DNA from: CAZMVY01 sp964617875
GTDB taxonomy: Bacteria > Planctomycetota > Phycisphaerae > UBA1845 > PWPN01
Direction of reading: 5' to 3'
Length of the DNA stretch: 64,000 nt
NCBI GenBank assembly: GCA_964617875.1
Contig: CAZUAI010000011.1
Coordinates: 26,222 to 90,221, forward strand
The notes under the pieces were generated by a model. The model made no database searches and was not told where the DNA came from. It saw only the letters and a list, made by a program, of their open reading frames with translations. Below, one piece after another: positions 1 through 8,424 of the stretch (position 1 is its first letter; each line of letters starts with the position of its first letter). Position numbers and translations under genes: made by a program.

Positions 1-150
1 GATATGGGACACGGCGATGCCGGACCCGTCGGGGGTGGCGGCGCCGAGCCGGGCCTGAAGGGCCGTATAGCCGATGTCGGCCTTCCAATCCGCCCGCACG
101 GCGGCGGCGAGTGCCAGGACGATCACAGCCAACCCGAGGCAGTTTCGCAT
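1..150 (-). CDS. Secreted protein, N-terminal fragment (runs off window)
   Basis: Fifty codons read leftward from an ATG at 148-150 to the window edge. The peptide begins MRNCLGLAVIVLALAAAVRA, a basic start followed by a hydrophobic core and an AxA-type signal peptidase site. The mature part then reads WKADIGYTALQARLGAATPD and ends in SGIAVSHI at the edge. Stretches like GSGIAVSHIE occur near the start of subtilisin-like proteases of Planctomycetes, but too little is present to assign a family. A perfect TATAAT on the same strand lies about 100 bases upstream. Function unknown. Confidence 0.6.
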   Translation of the reverse strand, partial: MRNCLGLAVIVLALAAAVRADWKADIGYTALQARLGAATPDGSGIAVSHI

Positions 151-250
151 TTCCCCGCTCCACCGCGGACGGTTCGACGCAGCTCTTGCCGGCCATCGCC
201 GTTTGTCCGCCTGGTGCGCGGGCACGGCGACGGGGGACCCCATACCGGGC

Positions 251-256
251 ATTATA
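251..256 (-). promoter_or_regulatory. Candidate -10 box for the truncated leftmost gene
   Basis: The minus strand reads TATAAT here, about 100 bases before the start codon at 150. No good -35 hexamer is visible at 16-18 bases, so this is only a half-supported promoter. Confidence 0.3.
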
Positions 257-347
257 CCGTCCGGGGCGTGCGGATCCCAGACAATTGCGCCTTCGAGCCC
301 CTGAATGGGGCGGCGGTCCGCAGATGACCTTGCGCCCGCATCGCGCC

Positions 348-1526
348 TCAGCGCGTGCGGAAGCGATAGACGGTCGTTGTCCGGTATTGCTCGCCCGGAC
401 GCAGGATCGTGGACGGAAACGCCGGCTTGTTCGGCGAGTCCGGGTAGTGCTCGGTCTCCAGGCAGAAGCCGTAGCGGTGCTTGTAGACCTTGCCGCCCTT
501 GCCGACGTTGCTGCCGTCGAGGAAGTTTCCGCAGTAGAACTGGATCGCCGGCTCGGTCGTGAGGACCTCCATCACGCGGCCGGTCGTCGGCTCGTAGACG
601 CTGGCGGAGAGGCTCATCTCCCCGCCCTTCTTGTTCAATACCCAGCAGTGGTCGTAGCCCTTGCCGAGCTTGAGCTGCTCGTCGTCCTGGTTGACGCGGG
701 CGCCGATCGGCGCGGGCTTCGTGAAGTCCATCGGCGTGCCCTTGACCGGGCGCAGCTCGCCCGTCGGGATCAGCGTGGCATCGACCGGAAGGAACCGGTC
801 GGCGTTGAGCATCAGCTCGTGGCCGAGGATGTCCCGCTCGCCGTGGCCCGACAGCGCCCAGTAGCTGTGGTTGGTCAGGTTGACGGGCGTGGCCTTGTCG
901 GTCTCGGCCTCGTACTCGATCTTCAGTTCGTCGCTGTTGGTCAGCGAGTAGCGGACGGTGCACCTGAGGTTGCCGGGGTAGCCTTCTTCGCCGTCCTTGC
1001 TCGTGTACGTCAGCTTCAGGCCGACGGCCTCGGCGGACCGGAACGGCTCGGCGCTCCAGACGACCTTGTCGAAGCCTTTCTTCCCGCCGTGGAGGTGGTT
1101 GCCCATGTTGTTCGTGGCGAGCGTGTACTCGACGCCGTCGAGCGTGAAGCGGCCCCTGGCGATGCGGTTGCCGTAGCGGCCCACGATCGCGCCGAAGTAG
1201 GGCGTGGCCCTGATGTAGTCGGCGAGCGCGTCATAGCCGAGGACGATGTCGGCGAGCCTGCCGTTGCGGTCGGGCGCGTAGAGACGGACGATGATCCCGC
1301 CGTAGTTCGTGATGTCGGCACGGAGGCCGTTGGCGTTCGTGAGCGTGTAGAGGTCCACTTTCGTGCCGTTCGCCGTGCCGAAGGGCTGCCGGTCCACGCG
1401 CATGGCGTGCCTGCCCTTCTCGGCGGTCATGGTCTTCTCGCACGCCGGCGGCGCTGCGCAGGAGCAGAGCCACAGGGCCGCCGTCGCCGACGCACAAATC
1501 CGAAGCGCACCGTTTCGCCTGGTCAT
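348..1526 (-). CDS. galM: Aldose 1-epimerase (galactose mutarotase) lipoprotein
   Basis: 392 residues. Family hallmarks in order: NYGGIIVRLYAPD, GRYGNRIARGRF, NHLHGG with the substrate histidine, NLTNHSYWALSG with the catalytic histidine, YDHCWVL, and the C-terminal CLETEHYPDSPN followed by LRPGEQY. In the family the conserved His and Glu interconvert alpha and beta anomers of aldohexoses. The N-terminus is a signal sequence ending in LCSC, a plausible lipobox, so the enzyme is probably an envelope lipoprotein acting on sugars released outside the cytoplasm. It is divergent from the thiamin gene. Substrate preference (galactose, glucose or other) cannot be read from sequence. Confidence 0.92.
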   Translation of the reverse strand: MTRRNGALRICASATAALWLCSCAAPPACEKTMTAEKGRHAMRVDRQPFGTANGTKVDLYTLTNANGLRADITNYGGIIVRLYAPDRNGRLADIVLGYDALADYIRATPYFGAIVGRYGNRIARGRFTLDGVEYTLATNNMGNHLHGGKKGFDKVVWSAEPFRSAEAVGLKLTYTSKDGEEGYPGNLRCTVRYSLTNSDELKIEYEAETDKATPVNLTNHSYWALSGHGERDILGHELMLNADRFLPVDATLIPTGELRPVKGTPMDFTKPAPIGARVNQDDEQLKLGKGYDHCWVLNKKGGEMSLSASVYEPTTGRVMEVLTTEPAIQFYCGNFLDGSNVGKGGKVYKHRYGFCLETEHYPDSPNKPAFPSTILRPGEQYRTTTVYRFRTR

Positions 1527-1717
1527 CCGCTGGTCTCCTCGTGTTCCGCCGCGAACGCAGACACGCGTTCGATGCCCGCGGGCATTCTAACCGGCGAGCC
1601 GCGCGGGGGGAACAGGACGAGACGCGGGCGCGCCGTCACGACCGCGGGCACGCGGCCGCGACGAACCGGCCGCCCGGTGCGTTGCAGTCCGCGCCGCGGG
1701 GGGATACGCTGCGGTTC

Positions 1718-2902
1718 ATGCGGACCGCCGCCGCCCGGATCATCGACGCCAACCTCAACCGCGCCCGCGAGGCGATGCGCGTGATCGAGGATTTCGCCCG
1801 ATTCGCGGCCGACGATGCGTCAACGTCGCGAATGCTCAAGCAGATGCGCCACGACCTCGCCGCGGCGGCGCGGGTCTGGCCCGTCCGCGACCTGCTCGCC
1901 GCCCGCGACACGCCGGGCGACGTCGGCACGCGCATCAGCACGGCCGGTGAGCGGAAGCGGGCATCGACGGCCGACATCGTCACCGCCGCCGCCCGGCGTC
2001 TGACCGAAGCCCTCCGCGTGCTCGAGGAATACGCCAAGCTCGACAGCCCGGCCGCCGCGGCCGCGATCGAACGCGTCCGCTATCGCGCCTACGAGGCGGA
2101 GAGGCGTCTGGTCCCCCGGGCGCTGGCTCTCGCGGAGGCGCCGCAGCGGCCGTCGTTTGCCGGCGTGCGGCTCTACGTCCTGATCACGGAATCGCTCTGC
2201 CGTCATGCGTGGCTGCGGACCGCCCGCGAGGCGATCGCCGGCGGCGCCGATTGCCTCCAGCTCCGCGAAAAGGGCCTCGGCGACGCCGAGCTGCTCGCGC
2301 GGGCGAAGAAGCTCGTCGCGCTCTGCCGCCGGCACGGCGTGCTGTGCATCATCAACGACCGCGCCGACATCGCCCGGCTGGCCGGCGCGGACGGCGTGCA
2401 CGTCGGTCAGACGGACGTGTCCGTCGCCGAGGCGCGGCGGATCGTCGGGCCGCACGCGCTGATCGGCCGGAGCACGCGAAACCTCCGGGAGTTTCGCGCG
2501 GCCCTCCGCGAGCGGCCGGATTACGTCGCCATCGGCCCGATGTACGAGACGGCCACGAAGCCGCAGAAGAGCATCGCCGGCACGCGGATCCTCCCGCGGC
2601 TGATGCGGATGCTCGCGCGGTCCGCCGACGGGCCGGCGATTCCGCTCGTTGCGATCGGGGGCATTACGGCCGACCGGCTCGGACCGATCCTCGCGGCGGG
2701 TTGTCGGACGGTGTCCGTCTGCGCCGCGGTGATCAGCACCGAGGATCCGAGGGCCGCCGCGCGGCGACTGAAACGCAGGCTGGCGGCGTCTTCGGCGAGA
2801 CCGCGTTCGGTCCCGAGGGGGCCGAACGCGAGCGAAAGGCCCTCGCCGCAGGCGGAGCCGACCCAGGGTCGTATTGCACGATCCGGCGGCAAACGCGGCT
2901 GA
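1718..2902 (+). CDS. thiE: ThiD2-ThiE fusion: HMP-P kinase / thiamin-phosphate synthase
   Basis: 394 residues from the ATG at 1718; the frame is open further upstream but lacks homology there. Residues about 8-130 (IIDANLNRAREAMRVIEDFA, then a KQMRHDL motif) match ThiD2, a monofunctional hydroxymethylpyrimidine-phosphate kinase often fused to ThiE. Residues about 150-360 are a ThiE TIM barrel with QLREK, NDRADIA, GVHVGQTD, GRSTR, AIGPMYETATK and AIGGIT, which bind HMP-PP, thiazole phosphate and Mg2+. Together they would carry out the last two HMP-side steps of thiamin phosphate synthesis. The last 30 residues are low-complexity and encoded partly by a hairpin with 9-bp arms at 2802-2810 and 2822-2830. 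No TPP riboswitch was recognised upstream. Confidence 0.9.
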   Translation: MRTAAARIIDANLNRAREAMRVIEDFARFAADDASTSRMLKQMRHDLAAAARVWPVRDLLAARDTPGDVGTRISTAGERKRASTADIVTAAARRLTEALRVLEEYAKLDSPAAAAAIERVRYRAYEAERRLVPRALALAEAPQRPSFAGVRLYVLITESLCRHAWLRTAREAIAGGADCLQLREKGLGDAELLARAKKLVALCRRHGVLCIINDRADIARLAGADGVHVGQTDVSVAEARRIVGPHALIGRSTRNLREFRAALRERPDYVAIGPMYETATKPQKSIAGTRILPRLMRMLARSADGPAIPLVAIGGITADRLGPILAAGCRTVSVCAAVISTEDPRAAARRLKRRLAASSARPRSVPRGPNASERPSPQAEPTQGRIARSGGKRG

Positions 2903-2950
2903 GCCTCCGGCCGCCGGTGTCCGACGGCGCTTGCCCGAGGTGGTGTACGG

Positions 2951-4885
2951 ATGCGGATCGGGCGACTCATGCAGATCGGCCTTTGCGTTCCGGGAGCGTT
3001 CGCGGTCCTGGCGTGTCTGCTCGGGGCCCACGCGTGCCTCGCGGGCGACGTGCCGGCCGGCCCGCTGTGGCCGCCGTCCTCCGGTGTGATTTCGCGGCCC
3101 GCGATGTGCAAGCCCGAGATGCGAGCCGTGATCGGCCCGATCCGCGTCACCGCCATCCACTGGGGCGGGGCCCCCTACCCCGGCGATTCCCGGGGCCGGC
3201 GAAGGCAACTCGAAGCCGACATCGCGACGGTCCACGGAGCCGGCGCCGCCTATGTCGGGAGCGTCAACGGACGTGGCTTTCACTGCCCGGGGCTGGAGGG
3301 CGAGGCGGTCCGGCGTCTCGACGGCACGCCGCTCACGCATCCGGGCATGAACAACGCCGTCTACAGGTGCAGCCTGAGGCCCGCGACGCAGGAAGCGCTG
3401 CTCCGCGCCGCCGCGGGCTGCGCCGATCTCGGCATGGACGGCTTCATCCTCGATTCGTGGCAGGGCGAGGGCGGCGTTCTCTGTTTCTGCGAACAGTGCC
3501 TTCGCTTCTATCGGGACTGCCTGCGGAGGCACCGCGACGACCCGAGGTTCGCCTCCGTGGCCGGGACGGAACCCGAAGCGTTCGACTACGACCGCTATCT
3601 TCGCGACCGGGGCTTCGGGCCGGAGACGCCCGTCCACAAGCTGCCCTGCGGCCCTGCGTTCGCCGAGTACCGGTTCGACGAACTGATCCGGCGAAAGCGG
3701 GATCTGTTCCGGGCCGCGCGCGAGCGCGCCGGCCGGGTCCGCAGGCCGTTTCGCATCACCGCGAACGTGTACAGCATGCCCGCGGCGACCTTCGCGGTCC
3801 ACGACCTGCTCGACTACCTCACCGTCGAACTGCCGTACTTCGGCAGCTTCGACGGCCCGCCGCCGCGCGGCAGCTCGATCGCCGTCTACAAGAAGGCCTC
3901 GATGGTCGGCAAGCGCTGCGTGGCACAGCTGGGCTCGCACGACACCGCCCGCGCCCTCGTCGGCCGGGACTCGACGGCGACACTGCTGAAGATCTGGATT
4001 GCCGAAGCGTATGCCGCCGGCCACCTCTTCGACCTGGCGCCGCGCGAATTCGCCGGATACAGGGACGGACGCGAACTCTGGCTCGAACTGCCGATCCGCC
4101 AGATGCTGACGTACTACGCCTTCTTTCAGGCCCATCCCGAGGTCTACACAACGACCGAGTCCTGCGCGCGAACCGCCATCCTGTACAGCACCGCCGCCGC
4201 CCGTTCCGATACGGCGGAGCACGAACGGGAGTACAACGCGGTCTGCAGGCTCCTGCACGATGCCCACCGCCAGTTCGATGTCCTCCTGGCGGGCGACAGC
4301 CGCTGGAGTCTCCCCGAGCCGTCGCTCGAGAGACTGTCCCGCTACGAATGCATCGTCGTCCTGCGACCGCAGGCGTTGCCGACGGAAAGCGCCGCGCGCC
4401 TGGCCGAGTACGCCGCGACCGGCCGCAAGGTTGTCCTTGTCGGCAAGTGCGGATGGAGCGGTCCGGGTTACAAGCAGCTGTGCAGGGCGCTGATCGGGCG
4501 CGAAGTCCCTCCGGACGGAATCCCGTCGTTCGCGCCGTACCGGCTCGGCCGCGATCCGGCCCTGCGGCGGGACCTGATCGCACAGCTCGGGCCCGACCCG
4601 TTCCTGACAACGAACGCGCCCGCGGAAACGGGCATTCTGTGCGGCCGCGCCGGCGGGCGCATGCTCGTCCACCTGATCAACTACGACTACCGGGAGGAGG
4701 CGGACCGGATCCGTGACGCCACGAACATCGAACTCCGGGTTCGTACGCCGGCCAGGCATGCCTCGCTCCTGTCGCCGGACGGGGCGTCAACGACGACGCC
4801 GGGGCTTCCAGTCACGCGCGATCGTGAGACGATCCGGGTGACCGTGCCGTGTCTGCACGTCTACTCCGTGATCGTGCTGGAGTGA
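2951..4885 (+). CDS. Large secreted glycosidase-like protein, unassigned
   Basis: 644 residues with a signal peptide (hydrophobic run CVPGAFAVLACLLGAHACLA). The middle looks like a TIM-barrel glycosidase: ADLGMDGFILDSWQGEGG places acidic residues after a predicted strand, followed by a Cys-rich CFCEQCLRFYRDC. The C-terminal third (KVVLVGKCGWSG, then LVHLINYDYREEADRIRD) resembles the trimerisation-like and beta-sandwich tail of GH42-type and related proteins. I do not recognise a named family. It starts 48 bases after thiE with a GAGGTGG sequence just upstream. The neighbouring secreted glycan-active genes suggest extracellular or periplasmic polysaccharide processing. Confidence 0.75.
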   Translation: MRIGRLMQIGLCVPGAFAVLACLLGAHACLAGDVPAGPLWPPSSGVISRPAMCKPEMRAVIGPIRVTAIHWGGAPYPGDSRGRRRQLEADIATVHGAGAAYVGSVNGRGFHCPGLEGEAVRRLDGTPLTHPGMNNAVYRCSLRPATQEALLRAAAGCADLGMDGFILDSWQGEGGVLCFCEQCLRFYRDCLRRHRDDPRFASVAGTEPEAFDYDRYLRDRGFGPETPVHKLPCGPAFAEYRFDELIRRKRDLFRAARERAGRVRRPFRITANVYSMPAATFAVHDLLDYLTVELPYFGSFDGPPPRGSSIAVYKKASMVGKRCVAQLGSHDTARALVGRDSTATLLKIWIAEAYAAGHLFDLAPREFAGYRDGRELWLELPIRQMLTYYAFFQAHPEVYTTTESCARTAILYSTAAARSDTAEHEREYNAVCRLLHDAHRQFDVLLAGDSRWSLPEPSLERLSRYECIVVLRPQALPTESAARLAEYAATGRKVVLVGKCGWSGPGYKQLCRALIGREVPPDGIPSFAPYRLGRDPALRRDLIAQLGPDPFLTTNAPAETGILCGRAGGRMLVHLINYDYREEADRIRDATNIELRVRTPARHASLLSPDGASTTTPGLPVTRDRETIRVTVPCLHVYSVIVLE

Positions 4886-4969
4886 TGCCGGCGCGCGGCC
4901 CGGACCTGAAGCCCCGCCATACGCAGGCAACCGGGAACGAACAGGCGGGCGGGCGCGCCGCCGCGCATC

Positions 4970-6184
4970 TCACGCCCAGATCGAGTCGTTCGTCGCGTGC
5001 ATGACCAGCGTCCGCGGCTTGCCGTGGGAGTCCTTTCCGTTGTGGGCGCTGTTGACCGCCGTGTAGAACAGGTGCCATCGGCCGTCGCGCTGCACGAGGG
5101 CGTTCGGGGCGTAGATGCCGTACGAGTCGGGTTGCGTCTTGTCGCCGCGGGCAATCCACGCCGACCGGCGCGGGCGGTGCCACTTCGTGCCGTCCGGCGA
5201 AAAGCACCACTCGATGTCCATCGTCTGCGCCTGGCAGCGATAGTGGCCCAGCATCCCGACGCGCCCCTTCGGCGTGTACGTGACCGCGAGATAGTAGAAC
5301 TGCTGATCCACGGGGTCTTCGGCGTCACGCTGGATCACCCGCCGGCGGGTCTCGAAACGCAGGCCGTCCGCGGATGTGTAGAGGTCGATCACGCGGAGCA
5401 GGCCCGGGGCGTTGTCGTGGGCCATGTAGGCCGGGTCGGTCTTGGGCACCTGGACCAGGGCCACGGAGTAAAGCTCGAACGTGCCGTCCTCGAGCTGGTA
5501 GATGTTGGTCGCGTCGTTGGAGATCAGCCGCGGGATGGCGGCCGGCTCGTCCGCGGGGCGGTCCTTCGCGGGCTTCGCGTGGAGCAGGACGCCGTCGGGC
5601 GATGCGACGCCGTGCGCCGCCCGGTCGTGGAAGTGGTAGAGCACCGGCCGCAGCGGGTCGATCACGCTGTAGCGCCGGCCGTCGTCGCTGTCGGCGGCCA
5701 GGTAGCGCAGGACGCCCTCGCCGTGCGCCCAGAAGTAGATGCGGTGCCGTCCGTTCCGCAGCCGGATGTGGATGACCTGCACGGGCTTCCACGCGGCCGG
5801 CAGGTTGCCGATCGCGAACGGGGCGTCGGCCGGGCGGCCGGTCGAGCACTGCGCGGGGGACTTCGTCCACGGACCGCCGGGGACGCCCTCGGCGCAGGCG
5901 ATCGCGTACTCCCTGGGCGATCCGCACACGGAGTACCAGATCCGCCAGCGGTCCTTTTCGATCGGCTCCACCGGGCAGGTGAAGTCCTGGATGTGGTCGC
6001 CCTCCCACGGCTCCGTCGGCTCGAGGGCGATGCCGTGCTTCCGCCACGCCGAGGGCGGACAGGGCGTCGGAATCGCGGGCCCCGTCGCGGGCGCGGCCCG
6101 CGCGGCCGTCCGCGACACGGCGGCGGCGCCGACGGCGGTACACAGTGTCCGGCTCAGAAACGAACGCCGATCGATTCGCTCCAT
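4970..6184 (-). CDS. Secreted beta-propeller protein, glycosidase-like (Tat signal)
   Basis: 404 residues. The N-terminus DRRSFLSRTLCTAVGAAAV is a twin-arginine signal. The body alternates short beta-type segments with repeated W/Y-rich turns (WRIWYSVCGSPREYAIACA, RHRIYFWAHGEG, IYAPNALVQRDGRWHLFYTA), the pattern of five-bladed propellers in GH32/43/130-like enzymes and related proteins. Tat export suggests folding, possibly with a metal, before secretion. No catalytic triad could be assigned with certainty. The gene lies 13 bases downstream of the DUF4838-like gene and is probably cotranscribed with it. Confidence 0.75.
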   Translation of the reverse strand: MERIDRRSFLSRTLCTAVGAAAVSRTAARAAPATGPAIPTPCPPSAWRKHGIALEPTEPWEGDHIQDFTCPVEPIEKDRWRIWYSVCGSPREYAIACAEGVPGGPWTKSPAQCSTGRPADAPFAIGNLPAAWKPVQVIHIRLRNGRHRIYFWAHGEGVLRYLAADSDDGRRYSVIDPLRPVLYHFHDRAAHGVASPDGVLLHAKPAKDRPADEPAAIPRLISNDATNIYQLEDGTFELYSVALVQVPKTDPAYMAHDNAPGLLRVIDLYTSADGLRFETRRRVIQRDAEDPVDQQFYYLAVTYTPKGRVGMLGHYRCQAQTMDIEWCFSPDGTKWHRPRRSAWIARGDKTQPDSYGIYAPNALVQRDGRWHLFYTAVNSAHNGKDSHGKPRTLVMHATNDSIWA

Positions 6185-6197
6185 GTTGGGGCTCCTG

Positions 6198-8210
6198 TCA
6201 TTTCACGGCGCAGCCGACTTCGGCCGCGACGGCCTTCATGCCCTCGATCATCTCCCGGATCTTCTTCACGGGTTCGCGGACCATGTTCTTGTCGCCCTCC
6301 GCCATGGGCAGGGCCGCCTCCCACGCGGGCAGCGCCGTCACGGCCTGCGCCAGTCCGTCGACGTACGCCTGGAACTGCCTTCGGGCGGCGTCCTTGTCCG
6401 CGCGGGCCACGCTGCCCGACCTGACCAGCGACCGCAGTTCCCAGAGCGCCTTCAGTGCGTGGACGTATCCCTGCACGACCAGGCTCTCCTGCACGAACAC
6501 CGGCTCGCCGATCTCCCGGGCGAGTTGCACCGACCGTGCGGCCCGCGTCACATCGCGCTCAAGCTGCTCGACGTTCTTGATCTCGCCCCACGGGTAGCCG
6601 TAGATCTCCCACAGCACGAAGCCCAGTTCGGGCAGCTTGCCCTCCTTCAGCATCGTGGCGGCCTGGCCGGGGTGCCCCCGCTGCTCGCCCGAAGGGTACT
6701 CGCTGCCGTACACGTCCCACGCCACCTGGCCGTGGATGTCGGACCATTCGGCGAACTTCGCGGGGTCTTTGATCCCCTCACGGACCGCCCACGACAGGGC
6801 GAACTCGTGCGGCGTCCGCCCCTTCGCGTTCCAGGTCCATTCGGCCGCCGCCTCCGTGTTGAAGGCCACGTGCCGGATGCACGGCACGGCGTACCCGAGC
6901 AGGCCGGAAAGCCCCTTGTCCACGAACTCGTTCATCCGCGCGTGCGTGAACGCCGCACCGGTGAACGGCTGCCAGAACCCCACCAGCGCGCAGAGGTTCG
7001 GGCACACGCCGAGCCAGCGGCCCTGGTGGACCGTGTCCACGAGGTAGCGGCGGATCATCGGCGCCCGGCTGCTGTTGTACGTATACAGGCTGTGGTAGTA
7101 CCAGATCTTCACCGCCGGCGGCAGTTCGGCGAAGACCCGCGGGTTGCTCTTTTCGGTCTCCTCGCTCGTGAGGACGCGAAGACCGAGGTTCGGCTCCTTC
7201 TCGAGGGCCTTCTTCCAGGCCGCGACGATCGCCCGCGCCTCCAGGACGCTGCGGTCCTCCTTCGCGCACCGTTCGCACTGGCAGCCCTTTTCGCCGGCGA
7301 GGTTCTCCGTCATCCAGACATCCACCTCCGTCACGCCCGGCTTGCTCCGCCACAGCAACAGCCACTGCGCGAGGATATCGGCGAACAGAGGGTTCGAGTA
7401 GCAGATCGCCCCGACCTTGGCGCCCCTGCCCTGGAGTTCGGGATACACCCGGAAGAGGCCCGAGCCGGCCAACTGCTCCAGGTGCAGGATGACCGGCACG
7501 GGATTGATGCCGTATGTCGGCCCTTCGTCGATCATCTTCTGCTTGTACGGCGGATACTGGACGAAGCAGCGCTTGTCCTCGTCGATGCCCGCGTGCGAGA
7601 TCTGCTCGTCGTAGTTCATCTTCCGATCCGACATCCACCGGAGCTGCAGCGAGCTGTCGCCGCCCCAGAGGCCGCGGTCGGCCATGTCCGGCCAGTCCGT
7701 CACCCGCAGGATGGGCATCTCGGCCCGGTCGCCCGTCACCTTCGCCCGCACGAGCTGCCGCAGCGTCTTGGCCGCGTAGTACAGCCCGTGGGGCGCGAGA
7801 GCGACGAGCCGCAGCCCGCGCCCGTCGGCGGCGGGCAGGATGAAATAGGCCTGGTCTGCGTTCCTGTATTCGCGGAGGCCCGCGGCTTCGTCGCCGCCGA
7901 GCCGCATCGTGATGGTGAACGAGGGCTTGTCCGGCGTCGCCGCGTTCTCCGGCAGACCGAGGCACTCCAACAGTTCCTTCCGCCCCTGGAGGGCGAGCGG
8001 CGGCGCCTCCGCCGGCACGACGATGGCCACGTCCCCGGCCGGCACCGCGACCTTCGCCGTGATCTCGATCTGTTTCGGCAGCGGGACGGTGTAACGGATC
8101 CACTGGACCGCTTCGTCCTTTGAGACCGCCGCCGGCCCGGCCGCCCGGACAACGGCCGCCGCCGACACAAGCCCCACGAACACGAGAGATACCAACGTGC
8201 CTGATCGCAT
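6198..8210 (-). CDS. Secreted DUF4838 / GH20-like protein
   Basis: 670 residues from the ATG at 8208-8210; an extra 31 open codons upstream are Arg-rich and rejected, and GGGAG precedes the chosen start. A signal peptide (MRSGTLVSLVFVGLVSAAAV) is followed by a beta-hexosaminidase N-terminal-like alpha/beta region (PLALQGRKELLECLGLPENA). The DUF4838-like core then holds DVWMTENLAGEKGCQCERC, with clustered Cys typical of that family, and KIWYYHSLYTYN. DUF4838 proteins are common in Planctomycetes and Verrucomicrobia polysaccharide clusters, but their substrate is not established. The downstream Tat-exported propeller probably belongs to the same operon. Confidence 0.8.
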   Translation of the reverse strand: MRSGTLVSLVFVGLVSAAAVVRAAGPAAVSKDEAVQWIRYTVPLPKQIEITAKVAVPAGDVAIVVPAEAPPLALQGRKELLECLGLPENAATPDKPSFTITMRLGGDEAAGLREYRNADQAYFILPAADGRGLRLVALAPHGLYYAAKTLRQLVRAKVTGDRAEMPILRVTDWPDMADRGLWGGDSSLQLRWMSDRKMNYDEQISHAGIDEDKRCFVQYPPYKQKMIDEGPTYGINPVPVILHLEQLAGSGLFRVYPELQGRGAKVGAICYSNPLFADILAQWLLLWRSKPGVTEVDVWMTENLAGEKGCQCERCAKEDRSVLEARAIVAAWKKALEKEPNLGLRVLTSEETEKSNPRVFAELPPAVKIWYYHSLYTYNSSRAPMIRRYLVDTVHQGRWLGVCPNLCALVGFWQPFTGAAFTHARMNEFVDKGLSGLLGYAVPCIRHVAFNTEAAAEWTWNAKGRTPHEFALSWAVREGIKDPAKFAEWSDIHGQVAWDVYGSEYPSGEQRGHPGQAATMLKEGKLPELGFVLWEIYGYPWGEIKNVEQLERDVTRAARSVQLAREIGEPVFVQESLVVQGYVHALKALWELRSLVRSGSVARADKDAARRQFQAYVDGLAQAVTALPAWEAALPMAEGDKNMVREPVKKIREMIEGMKAVAAEVGCAVK

Positions 8211-8424
8211 GAGTCGCCGTGCTCCCTGGCCACGCCGCCGGCAGCGGCCCCGCGGTCGGCGGTGGTCTTTCCCGCGCCGCGCGATCCGCGGTTCGCGGCG
8301 CACGCCGTCGCCGTCCGCAGTTCGGCCTGCGTCGTGTTCAATCTATAGCGTCGGCCGGGGGCGGTAAAGCGGCGCTCCGGCGAGGCCGACGCATGGGGCC
8401 GGGGGCGCGGGGCCCGCCGGCCCG

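Noticed and set aside
1527..1717. TPP riboswitch upstream of the thiamin gene
   Set aside because: The conserved CTGAGA and ACCTGATC-type elements were not found.
1820..4759. 979-residue open frame on the minus strand opposite thiE and the secreted protein
   Set aside because: It is Arg/Gly/Pro-rich without motifs and lies antisense to genes with clear homology; high GC makes such shadow frames common.
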